A stretch of DNA of 64,000 nt from Lotus japonicus (taxonomy: Eukaryota; Streptophyta; Magnoliopsida; Fabales; Fabaceae): positions 46,428,066 to 46,492,065 of the forward strand of contig NC_080042.1 of assembly GCF_012489685.1 (NCBI RefSeq). The letters are read 5' to 3'. The notes under the pieces were generated by a model, which was not told the DNA's origin, made no database searches, and saw only the letters and a program-made list of their open reading frames with translations. Below are positions 41,853 through 52,439 of this stretch, piece after piece. The translations under genes were made by a program, and so were the position numbers. How positions within the stretch are numbered: position 1 is the first letter of the stretch; the number at the start of each line of letters is the position of its first letter.

Positions 41853-42261
41853 ATCTCCCCCTTTGTCAAATTTTGTCTAAAAACAACTTCACAACCAGAG
41901 AGGGTAAATCACATAGAGTCAGCAGCGGAAAAAAAACTCCCCCTCAAAACAATGCATCTTTGTAGCTAACCAGAGAGGAACTCCCCCTCAAATGATGCAT
42001 CCATGTAGACTGCTTGAAGTATAAACACCATATGCATAGCAGCACACACACAAACTAACACACCAAATAATGCTTGAACAGAACCAGTAGAATACTTGAA
42101 CAAACAGCTTGAAGAACTAGTACATAACCGGTCTTGAATAAGTCTTCATGTTTATTACATAACAGAACCAGAATACCAAACCAGAATACCAAGTCTTCAA
42201 AGCAAAATGAAAGAACGACAAACCAACCAACAACAACAACAACACTTCTCCCCCTTTTTAG
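41853..42261 (-). promoter_or_regulatory. Multiple polypurine tracts of the large Sirevirus
   Basis: Four antisense tracts with runs of C occur at about 41853-41863, 41938-41946, 41981-41989 and 42246-42258. The one next to the LTR is the primer for plus-strand synthesis; repetition of PPTs is typical of Sireviruses. Confidence 0.65.
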
Positions 42262-42337
42262 CACAAATTTGGCAAAGATGGAAAGAATTAAAGCACAGCC
42301 AAATAAGAGTCAACTAGTACAACTACTAGGACAAGTA

Positions 42338-44108
42338 CTAAACATCAGAAGAAGAAGAAGAAGAAGAAGAGTGCTCCTCTTCATTGTCTGCAGATCCTTC
42401 CTTCTCAGCAGCAGCTGCAGGCTCACCCTCTTGACCAACTTCCTCCTTGAGACTTTGAATCAACGCATCCACCTTAAGCTTCCTTGCAGCAGCAACCCTG
42501 ATGGTTTCTTGCAACTCCTTAGAAATATCTTCCAATTCAGAAAGAACACTCTTTGTTCCAGAAGCTGACATAGAAGCATGCACAGATGTTCTATTGGATG
42601 GCAGATCAATGTCCAGGACATGAGGTTCCAAGAATAAGCGATGATTCAAGGTAATAGGATTTCCTCTGGGAAAGGGCACATCATTCACACCAAGAATATG
42701 AGGATGTTGTTTCAGGATGATAGCAGTTAGAAGTGAAGGAAAAGAGACAGGAAGCTTCACTGCACAAGTCTCAGCATGCTTCAGGGTTTGAGTAAACACA
42801 AAAGGGCCAAAATCAAAATGAATCTCAATTCCTATACGGTAGATCAACTTGGCCAGCATAACAGAGACTACAGAGGTATGATTAGAGGGAATCCAATTCA
42901 CCACTCCAATCCTATTCAAAATTGCATACTTCACAATCAAATATCTAATAGAGAGAAGCTTCTTGGCAGGCCATTTCGTCACCTTTCCTCCAGTCAATTC
43001 TTCAGCAATGGTGTCTAGAGAGAGTTCTTCTTCAACAAATTCAACCACACTCCTCTCGAGTGCTTTATTTATGATTGCAGGAGAGAAATTCACACACTGA
43101 CCTCTCACATAGACTTTTCTAAATTCAGGACTGGCAGGATTGCTAACATCATCAGAACAAATTGCCTAGGAACTCCTTCACTAGCCTATCATAACACTTG
43201 CATATCTCCATAACAGTCTTCCTCAAACCAGCTCTAGTGATAAGAGCAACAATCTCCTTGCATTACAAAACATCAGACCCAATTTCCCTTTCCTTAGCAA
43301 TACGTCTCTGGAAGACATACTTCCATTTGATGGCATTCTCAACAGCATGAAAAGAAACATTATCAAGTGAATTGAAGGAATATCCTAGGGAATGCGCTTA
43401 CCAGAAAACTTCTTTCTCTCAGAAGCCGTGATGTCCAGGACATCGGCTTCAACATCCGAATCTGAATCCAGTTCAACCCTGGAAACCTTCTTCTTCTTCA
43501 CAGTAGTCTTCTTGTCTTTCTTGCTAGAGGACTCCACAACCTTTTGCTTTCCCTTGCTTTGCACATCCACTAGTTTTGATTTTGAAGAGACAGGAGTGGA
43601 CTTTGCTTTCTTCTTTTGGCTCACAAGGGTTTCTCCAACAGATGCCCTTCTTCTTTTAAGTATCCTGGCAGCAACACTCGCCAAGGGTACTTCCTCTGAA
43701 CTTCACCATCAGAGATATCGTGAACAATGGGAGGGGTCTTCATAGGCTCTACTGACAGAGCATCCTTTGAATCTTCAGCCTTGGAATCAGGATTCTTGGA
43801 CGAAGGGGAAAAATCCTTTGAGAGTGAACCTTCCTTGTCAGGCTGATCAGAGATTGTCTCATCTGAGTAATGTGTAGACGTTGCGACATCGTCTTCATCA
43901 TTTGCAGAAACAAAAGAGTTTGAAACATCCTCAAACACAGGGGCTTCAGGGTTTTGTATTGGGGTTGCACGAGACTTGTAATGCTTCCTAGATTGAGTTG
44001 AGTTCTTCTTGGATTGAGCGGAAGAACTTGTATGCAAACCCATAACCCTGCACCACCAGCAGTTCTCTCTATCTTTCCCTTCATAGATTCTTTCTTGCCT
44101 GTAGACAT
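42338..44108 (-). pseudogene. Env-like / plant transposon protein domain ORF, decayed
   Basis: Starts at ATG 44108 (MSTGKKESMKGKIERTAGGA), then shifts frame near 44040 into a Ser/Asp/Lys-rich region. A second shift near 43690 leads into a Lys-rich block (KKDKKTTVKKKKVSRVE). Stops and another shift near 43385 follow, then text such as NVSFHAVENAIKWKYVFQRR and LVKEFLGN. The last 256 codons (42338-43108) are open and include KWPAKKLLSIRYLIVKYAIL, PLPRGN-like VPFPRGN and a Ser run. The middle matches the 'putative plant transposon protein' domain found in Sirevirus env-like ORFs. No membrane segment is evident. The product is not functional here. Confidence 0.65.
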
Positions 44109-45869
44109 GGTGAAATGGTAATGCAGAAAGAACAAGTACAAGAATTGAGAGAATTGTAAGTAAAGAGAACCAGAGATTGTGAGATCAAGATTAGCAGTTT
44201 GTTGTGAGATTGGAATGAGGCCGTTGATGATGATTATATAGCAGTTGAGTGGGAAGGAAGCAATGATGTCACAACAGCAGTTAATGGTAGTTACGAGAAA
44301 ACTAGCCGTTAGACTGAAAAGGGGCGTTAATTGCTATGTTCCTTCGAAGAGACAAATCCCAAGATTGCCTCTTAATTTATCAAATGTAGCAGCATCCAAG
44401 GTTTTGGTAAAAATATCAGCCAATTGTTTCTCTGTGGGAACATGTTCCAAAGTGACAATTTTGTCCTCAACCAACTTCCTGATGAAATGATGTCTGATAT
44501 CTATGTGTTTGGTTCTGCTATGTTGAATGGGATTCTTTGCAATGTTAATGGCACTTAAATTGTCACAATACAATGTCATGACATCTTGTTTGACTTCATA
44601 CTCCTTCAACATTTGCTTCATCCAAACAAGTTGAGTGCGACTACTCCCCGCTGCAATGTATTCTGCTTCAGCTGTGGATAGAGAGACACAATTTTGCTTC
44701 TTACTGAACCATGAAATCAGATTGTTCCCAAGGAAGAAGCAACCTCCAAATGTACTCTTCCTATCATCAGCACTCCCTGCCCAATCTGCATCACAATACC
44801 CTACAAGAGAAGAATTTGTATCATGTGTGTAAAGAATGTCATAGTCACATGTACCATTTCTGTATTTGATAATTCTTTTCACTTGTAAGATATGACTTGT
44901 CTTTGGTGCAGCTTGATATCTTGCACAGGCACCCACAGCAAAGGTAATATCTGGTCTACTAGCAGTGAGGTACAAGAGGCTTCCAATCATGCTTCTATAC
45001 AAGCTTTGGTCAACATCCTCTCCCTGATTATCTTTTGTCAACTTGATATGAGTAGCAGCAGAAGTCCTTTTATGCCCAGATTTATCAAGACCAAACTTCT
45101 TAACAATATCTCTGGCATACTTACTTTGAGAGATGAACATGGAGTCTTCCATTTTCTTGATCTAAAGTCCCAGAAAGTAATTTAACTCACCAACTAAACT
45201 CATCTCAAATTCTGACTTCATCTGTTGGACCAAATGTTCCACCATCGGGTTCGACATCCCACCAAAAACAATATCATCAACATATATCTGAGCTATCATG
45301 AGTTTTCCTCTTTCATTCTTCACAAACAATGTCTTATCAATTCCTCCTTTGCAATAGCCATTCTTAACCAGGAAATCTGTGAGTCGTTCATTCCATGCTC
45401 TAGGAGCCTGTTTTAATCCATGCAAGGCTTTCTTGAGTTTGTAGACGTGATCAGGATGATGATGTGGATCTATAAATCCCTTTGGCTGTTCAACATACAC
45501 CTCGTCATTCAGATATCCATTCAGAAAAGAACTTTTGACATCCATTTGGAATCATCTGAATTTCAGAAGACAGGCAACTCCCAACAAGAGCCTAATGGAT
45601 TCCAGCCTAGCCACAGGAGCAAAAGTTTCTTCAAAGTCTACCCCTTCTATCTGAGTGTATCCTTGAGCAACAAGTCTTGCTTTGTTCCTAGTCACAACAC
45701 CATTCTCATCTGACTTGTTTTTGAAGATCCACTTAGTGCCTATGACATTTATTCCTTCAGGTCTAGGAATGAGATCCCACACTTCATTTCTTCTAAACTG
45801 GTCAAGTTCCTCTTGCATTGCATTTATCCAGTACTCATCTATTAGGGCCTCCTTGACATTCTTTGGTTC

Positions 45870-48297
45870 TGTAACACCCCGTTTTTAATTAAAATAATGT
45901 TGGTATTTTATTTTAATTAAGATTATATTGTATGGTGGTTTAATAGGTGATATAATAATACTTTAATGAAATAAAATATTTTTTTTTGTGATGCTGGGTG
46001 TGTTTTATGAAATGGAAGAGAGTTAGGGGGTGAAAGTTAGGATTAAAAATAGAGACAAGGACTAGGAGAGATTTTAGGATTTTTAGTTTAGCCTTGAGGA
46101 ATTAGGTTTAGATGGTTTAATAAGGATGGGGAAGCAGCAAAAGAAAAAAAAAATAAGAAAGAAGAGGACGCGTGAAAGAAGGAGAAAAAAAAGAAGAAGG
46201 TTGTGCGTGAAGTAGCAGGAAGAGGGGGAGAGCGGATCGGCTTCGGAGAATTCGATCGGGAACAGGGAGCTGCACTCAATCCAAAGGTAAGGGTGGGATT
46301 TTGAGTTTCTAATGGAATTATGGTGAATGATATTAGGGATTTGGGAGATGTAGAATTGTTGCTGTTAATGATGTTCTGGAAATCTGATTTGAAATCCAAT
46401 GATTTTGGGATTTTCTTTTGTGTGATTGAACAGGGTGAGGGCAGAACCATAGTATGCTAGGAGTTTTGGGTTGAGGTTCCCTTTTGATTTTCTTTATGAT
46501 CACGCACATAAGGACTGTTAGGTAGCATGCTTGTTAGGTTTTGTGTCTTGTTTGATGAGAAACAACTTTAATCAACTATATTGGAACATAAAACGGACTG
46601 ATCATTTTCCTGGTATGAACCGTGACTTTCGAAGCCTTTTGGAGCCTGTTTAGAGTGCTCGAATAATGTTGCGTTGAACTGAGAAAGTGTAGGCCTTTGA
46701 AAGAGCTTTCTGGAATGATATGGTACATAATTTTTGGTTGAGAGACGAGGTCTATAAGTTCAGTTTATCTCTGCCAGTGAACTTCAACGTGATTTTTCAC
46801 CTTGTTAATGTGCCCAGAAAATTATTTGATGAACTAGAAAGTGGTAGAGTTTTCTGTTAGCTTTTCAAATTGAGGTCATTTGTAATTTTTGAACAAGTAA
46901 CAAATCCTGTAGGTTATCTCTACTGAAATATGTTTCTGCTGTGAGCGTAATTCCTGAACTGCTATATGATTTATGCACGGATTTGATGATGCTGTGCTGC
47001 TGTCCAAAATTTCCTGGGCTGGACAGTACACTTCGAGACTTGTTTTCGCCCAGTTAGAGTGCTCAAATGAAGATGTGATCAACTAAGAAATTGTAGGACT
47101 TTAAGTTAGCTTTCTAGGCATATAAAATACATGATTTTTGGTTCAGTAACGAATTCAGGAGACCGCTTTTAGTGGCTGGTGTTCCTGCTGTTTTTCCAGA
47201 TTACGGAAATTCTGATTGTTTTGAAAATATAATTAGATTTAGCTTACATGTTGTATGAAAGTTAATGTCTTTATGTGTCATGTATTAGCTATGAGGATGA
47301 TGCATGTGGCTGAACACCTTTAGCATGAAATCCATAATTTATTTACCATATGTGATAGCTTCTTCCATGATTGCATGCTTAAGTGAGTTGTTTCATTGAT
47401 TTGGTGCCAAAATTGCCTAAGATGTCAGGGTAATTGTATAGTTGATAAAAATGCATGTGTGCTGAATTGTGTTGTTTTAAGCAATGTTAGTGATGTAGTG
47501 ATATAGGCGCAATGCCTCATGTTGAAGTGATGATTATGAGATGTATACGTCCTTTTGAGTCGCATAGCATCTGCATACTCTGTGATGGCCTGTATTGGCG
47601 ATTTGTGATGAAGGCTTATGCCTTGTGCCTCCAATAATTGGCAATTAGTGATGAGGGCTGAAGCCCTGTTGGTACCACATACATATGCATAGTCATTGTT
47701 GTGTTCGAATTTTATCCGAGTCGATGACGTTATTTGTGACTGTTTTAGTAACTGAGCTATATGAATATAAAAAGAAGTGGTGTGGCATTAATCTAGCATA
47801 TTTATTGCCATTCTTATATTTATGATACTCGATATCTCACCCCTTCTGTTTGAATGTTACCCTTGTTGGTAACGTGCAGGTAATCAGGAGGAGTAGTCTA
47901 TAGCCTTTATTTCGAGTTGGAGTCCATGCTCTGATACGTAGCACTCGGGGGGGAAATGGACGCTTGTTTTCCTTCTGTTATAATTTGAATTAAGTTGTTA
48001 TTTGAGAAGTTGTTTCTGTTTTAAGTTGTGGGCAAGATACTATGTTTTCTTCAAGTTTTAAAGACATTGGATTCGCTGCATAACTATTTGTCAAAGTGAA
48101 CTAGTTCAAAGACTAATTAACTGTCACAAGAGCATTTAAGTTTATTTATGAGTTCATCTCAAAGTTTATGTGCTATGTATCTGTTACAAGAGCATTATGT
48201 TAATGTTTTAAGTGATTATGTAATGCCTCATGAGTGTTAAAATTTTTATCACTATGATATTTGCAATACATATACCGTTTAGAATTGGGGTGTTACA
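45870..48297. mobile_element. Gypsy-type solo LTR (2.43 kb) in Sirevirus pol
   Basis: Begins TGTAACACCCCG and ends TTGGGGTGTTACA, with GGTTC directly outside both ends (45865-45869 and 48298-48302). There is no primer site, PPT or coding domain. The first 400 bases contain purine-rich leader-like sequence. Three short hairpins lie near 47505-47667. It is a solo LTR of a Tekay-like family different from the one at 20181. Confidence 0.9.
47505..47667. repeat. Three short hairpins inside the solo LTR
   Basis: AGGCGCAATGCCT (47505-47517), AAGGCTTATGCCTT (47611-47624) and AGGGCTGAAGCCCT (47654-47667) are each perfect stems with 4-5 base loops, set in similar GTGATGA contexts. They correspond in relative LTR position to the eight-hairpin array at 22595-22822. 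Confidence 0.6.
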
Positions 48298-49422
48298 GGT
48301 TCCATCTTGGAGATGAAACATTCATGAGCAATGTAGCTTCTGGCCCTGGTGGTAACACCTTCTTTAGGATCACCAATAATATTTTCTTGAGGGTCATTCT
48401 TTTGGATTCTGATGGAAGGACCTTTATTGGCAGTGGTCATCTTTTCTTCTTGTTAATCTGAGCTTACATCTGACTCGATGTCGAGGTCAACTGTTGGGGA
48501 CATTGGCTTGGACATGTGGACCATCCTCATCTTCTGTTGCAGTAGTGTCCTCCCTTCCACTTGGTTGATCATCAATAGAGACATTTACTGATTCCATCAT
48601 GACCTCTATTCGAGAGTTGTACACTCTGTAGACCTTGTTGTTTGTAGAATACCCCATGAAGATTCCATCATCACTCTTAGGATCCAGCTTTCTTCTTTGA
48701 TCACAATCAGCCAAAATGTAACATTTGCTACCAAAAATGTGAAAGTGTTTCACTGTTGGCTTCCTTCCTTTCCAGAGTTCATATAGTGTGACTGCAGTTC
48801 CTGCTCTAATGGTTACTCTATTATGGATGTAGCATGCAGTGCTCATAGCTTCAGCCCAGAATCTGTTGGAGACTTTCCTTGCATGCAGCATTACTCTGGT
48901 AGATTCTTGAAGAGTCCTATTTTTCCTTTCAACAATCCCATTCTGTTGAGGAGTGATGAGAGCTGAGAATTCATGACTTATACCTTCTGAATCACAAAAG
49001 TCAGAGAATTTAGAGTTCTCAAATTCTCTTCCATGGTCACTTCTGATCCTTACTATGGCACAGTTCTTCTCACTTTGAAGCTTTAGACATAACTTCTTGA
49101 ATATGTCAAATGTTTCAGATTTCTCTCTCATGAAGTCAATCCAAGTGTACCTGGAAAAATCATCAACACACACATACACATATTTCTTACATCCCAAGCT
49201 TTCAACTTGCATGGGCCCCATTAGATCCATGTGAAGTAGTTCAAGGACTTTTGTTGTAGTTGGATTTTGGAGCTTTGCATGAGACGTTTTGATCAGCTTC
49301 CCAATCTTGCATTCTCCACATATTTTACCTTCATCTATTTTTAACTTTGGTAGACCTCGAACAGACTCTTCAGAGATAACTTTCTGCATACTCTTGAGAT
49401 TGATGTGACCTAGACGTTGGTG

Positions 49423-51611
49423 TCATAGATTCAATTCATCCACCTTTGATATCAAGCATCTAGACACCTGTGCTTTCTCTTGTGGAACCCACATGTAGCA
49501 ATTGTCTTTAGACCTGACACCTCTCATCACAACCTTATGATTACTAGTAGTAACCATACATTCTGTCTTGCTAAACAACACATTTAGATCTTGATCACAC
49601 AATTGACTTATAATGATTAGGTTTGTAGCCAATCCCTTGACTAGTAGAACATTATTCAGATCTGGAGATCCAGAGTTTACCAGCTTTCCAATGCATTTGA
49701 TTTTTCCTTTAGCACCATCTCCAAAGGTAACAGATATACTGGAGTATTCTTTAAGATTTTCCAGATACTCCTTGTTTCCAGTCATGTGTTTTGAGAAACC
49801 ACTATCAAAATACCAGTCTTCACTTGATGAAACTCTGAAAGATGTGTGGGCTATGAGGCAAGAGACTTCACCTTTGGGTATCCAAGCCTTCTGGGATGAT
49901 TTGAGGACCTTCTGAATCTGGGATATCCATATAGCTTGAAGCAGTAAGACTTAATGTGACCAAACCTACCACAGTAATGACATCTCCAAGGAGTTGGTGC
50001 AGTAAACTTCTGAGTATTTGTATGTTGAGGCACATGTTGTGACATCGGGTTTGACATCCGATAGTTAACTGGATTTTTGAACTCAGAGTTTTCTTTAGCA
50101 CTCACAAACTTCTTTGATGCTTTCTGATTTCCTTTATTCTCATACTTGTAACTGAAACCAATGTCTTTCACACTTCTTCCTTGCTTGCTAGTTTCTTCCA
50201 AGATCTCTTCTAGCATGTTGGATCCACTGTTCAGCATACGCACTGATTTATATGTTGTTTCAAGTTTTCCTATCAGATTGGACACCTTTTCTTGAAGCTC
50301 AACAATTGTTAGGAGAAGTTTGGCCTTTTCTACAGTTTCAACATCTTTCAGTTTTGTATTCCAATCCTCAAGATCATCCTCTAATTTATCAATAGTTCCC
50401 CTCAGGTTTTCATTTTCAGTCTTGAGTAGTTCTACCTCATCCCCTTGCTCCTTCAACCTCTTGCAATTTTCTTTCCATTTGATGTGCAACAACCTGTATG
50501 TCTCCTCTAGCTCTTCATATGTCATCTCATCCCCACTGGAATCTGAGTCATTAACAGCTCCTGAAAAAGCATTCACTTTGTTGGCAGATAATTCTTCCTC
50601 ATCCTCAGTATCCTCATCTGACTATGTAACTACCATACCTTTCTTCTGTTTCTTCAAATAGGTTGCACACTCAGATCTAATGTGACCATACCCCTCACAT
50701 TCATGACACTGAACACCCTTGCCTTGGTCTGATTTGTCTTCCTCTTTGGCCTTTCGCTGGGAATTGAAGGATTTGGAGTTGTCTGACTTAATGTCCTGGA
50801 CATTAGGCTTATTTCTTCTGTCTATCTTCCTTAGAGCTCTATTGAATTTTCTAGCAAGAAGAGCCAAGGATTCTGATAAATTCTCACTTTCACTGTCAGC
50901 ATCATCTCCTTCAGCAGTGTTGGATACAAAGGCAATACTTTTGGTCTTCTTCTCTGGTTTCTCACCCACTTTCAATTCATACGTCTACAAGGAACCAATT
51001 AGCTCATCCACTTTCAAACTGCTGATATCTTGAGCTTCTTCAATAGCAGTGACCTTCATTGCAAACTTGCTGGTTACAGACCTCAAGATTTTCCTCACAA
51101 GCTTTTCATCTGACATGGGTTCTCCTAGAGCAAATGAAGTATTTGACTGATCACGAACATGCATGTGATATTCAGAAATTGTCTCATCTTCTGTCATTGC
51201 CAAGTTCTCAAATCGAGTGGTAAGCATCTGGAGTCTAGACATCCTTACCCTGGTTGTGCCTTCATGAGCAATTTTCAAAATCTCCCAAGCATCTTTGGCC
51301 ACAGTGCAAGTATTAATCAATCTAAACATGTTTTTGTCAACAGCATTAAAGATTGCATTCATTGCTTTTGAGTTTGCCAGAGAAGCTTCTTCTTCAGCAC
51401 TTGTCCACTCATCCTCAGGTTTTTCTTCAGGAATAGATGTGCTTCCCTCAGCTTGAGCTGTGACAGGATGTTTCCAACCTTTGACCACAACCTTCCAAGT
51501 TTTGTTGTCAATAGACTTGAGAAAAGTTGTCATGCGAACCTTCCAGTAATCATAATTAGAGCCATCCAAGATTGGTGGCCTATTAATCGATCCTCCCTCC
51601 TTACTGTCCAT
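49423..51611 (-). pseudogene. Sirevirus gag and protease, decayed
   Basis: Starts at ATG 51611 with MDSKEGGSINRPPILDGSNY and runs through the UBN2-type gag domain to DELIGSL. A TAG (for Gln) then interrupts it. It continues with a CCHC knuckle (CHECEGYGHIRSEC), a TAG (for Trp) after GMVVT, a coiled-coil part and a second knuckle (CHYCGRFGHIKSYC). Near 49850 the frame shifts into the protease, with DWYFDSGFSKHMTG and KGKIKCIGKLV, ending at a stop before the GAG-pre-integrase HQRLGH block. Two zinc knuckles and a coiled coil are normal for SIRE1-like Gag. Several of the stops are C-to-T or G-to-A changes. Confidence 0.9.
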
Positions 51612-51677
51612 GAGATCAAGAGAGTATCTCCCTGGAGCTCACCCAAACAGAACAGGGGTGTCTGCTCTGATACCAAT

Positions 51678-52439
51678 TGAAATTATAGATCCCTTAGAAC
51701 AGATGTCCTGCACGATGCTGGGACAATCGATTAGAACAATATGACTGAAAACGCACAAACACAGGTACAAATAAAAAGAACAAGACACAGCAAGTTGTTA
51801 ACCCAGTTCGGTGAAACTTCACCTACGTCTGGTTAGCTTTCGCCCAAAGAAAAGGAATTCCACTATCTCCAGATCTAGGTGTTACAGACACACATGAACA
51901 CATCAAGTTCATTGTTCTTAACATAATCTACCCAGTGGTCTTCTACTTAGAACCACAGCCTAAGTATGGGAGTCCCTCTCACTTTTCCTAAATCACTGCC
52001 TCTGTGATTGGTAACAACAATAACTCAAAGTTTGTTTGACACTCAAACGCAACACAGAACAAGGTCTTACTTTATAGAATCAATGAGCAAGACTTGTTCA
52101 CAATCAACAACGACAAAGAACAACTTACACTCTCAAAAAACACTCAATCTTCAATATAATTCTCCGTGTCTTCAAGCTCCTGTTCTTTGTCCTTTTATAC
52201 TTCAGCAGAGGCGGCACTAGGGTTTCTTGGGCTAAGAACAAATCTAATCCAACTCATATCAGCACAGAATCTTCCAAGATTTGATATGAGTGATTAACGA
52301 CTTAAGAATAGAAACAAATCTCCAATCACTGATTTGTTCCAACAATAAACAACCCGCGTATATCTCCCTTTAATAAGTTACTTGAATCTCAAGTAATAAC
52401 AAATCACATCCTCTAAACTAATAACAAAGGGACCCACAT
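51678..52439 (-). repeat. 5' LTR of the large Sirevirus, interrupted
   Basis: Starts (plus strand) TGAAATTATAG right after the antisense primer site CTCTGATACCAAT and matches the 3' LTR up to GGGACCCACAT. There the gypsy element is inserted. The 5-bp target copy on this side is CACAT (52435-52439). Confidence 0.9.

Larger units (their letters stand above)
44334..49389 (-). pseudogene. Sirevirus pol: integrase, RT and RNase H, split by a solo LTR
   Basis: Integrase (49389-48487) has the GKICGECKIGK zinc part and the catalytic DDE blocks: HMDLMGPM, RSDHGREFEN and NGIVERKNRT. RT starts near 45840 ([30 protein letters not shown]) and includes [24 protein letters not shown] and the YVDD box (IYVDDIVFG). 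RNase H (to 44334) has YCDADWAGSADD, LSTAEAEYIA and DNLSAINIAKNP. Breaks: a stop before HQRLGH upstream of integrase, a frameshift after ANVPNS, the solo LTR at 45870-48297, a stop before FQMDV and a TAG in place of Gln after NYFLGL. Removing the solo LTR and one target copy restores [14 protein letters not shown] across the junction. Confidence 0.9.
40981..52439 (-). mobile_element. Large Sirevirus, nearly complete, with two later insertions
   Basis: Minus-strand order: 5' LTR (from 52439 leftward, truncated by a gypsy insertion), primer site (about 51665-51677), gag, protease, integrase, RT, RNase H, env-like region, multiple PPTs and 3' LTR (41852 to 40981). A solo LTR sits in pol (45870-48297). 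The missing start of the 5' LTR (about 110 bases) should lie beyond the right window edge, after the gypsy element. The two LTRs differ at about 16 of 762 compared positions by eye (about 2 percent). All coding parts carry stops or frameshifts. Confidence 0.9.

Noticed and set aside
42134..43745. Plus-strand open frames of 100-145 codons over the env-like region
   Set aside because: They are shadows of the minus-strand env-like coding sequence, created by Lys/Glu/Ser-rich codons read in reverse.
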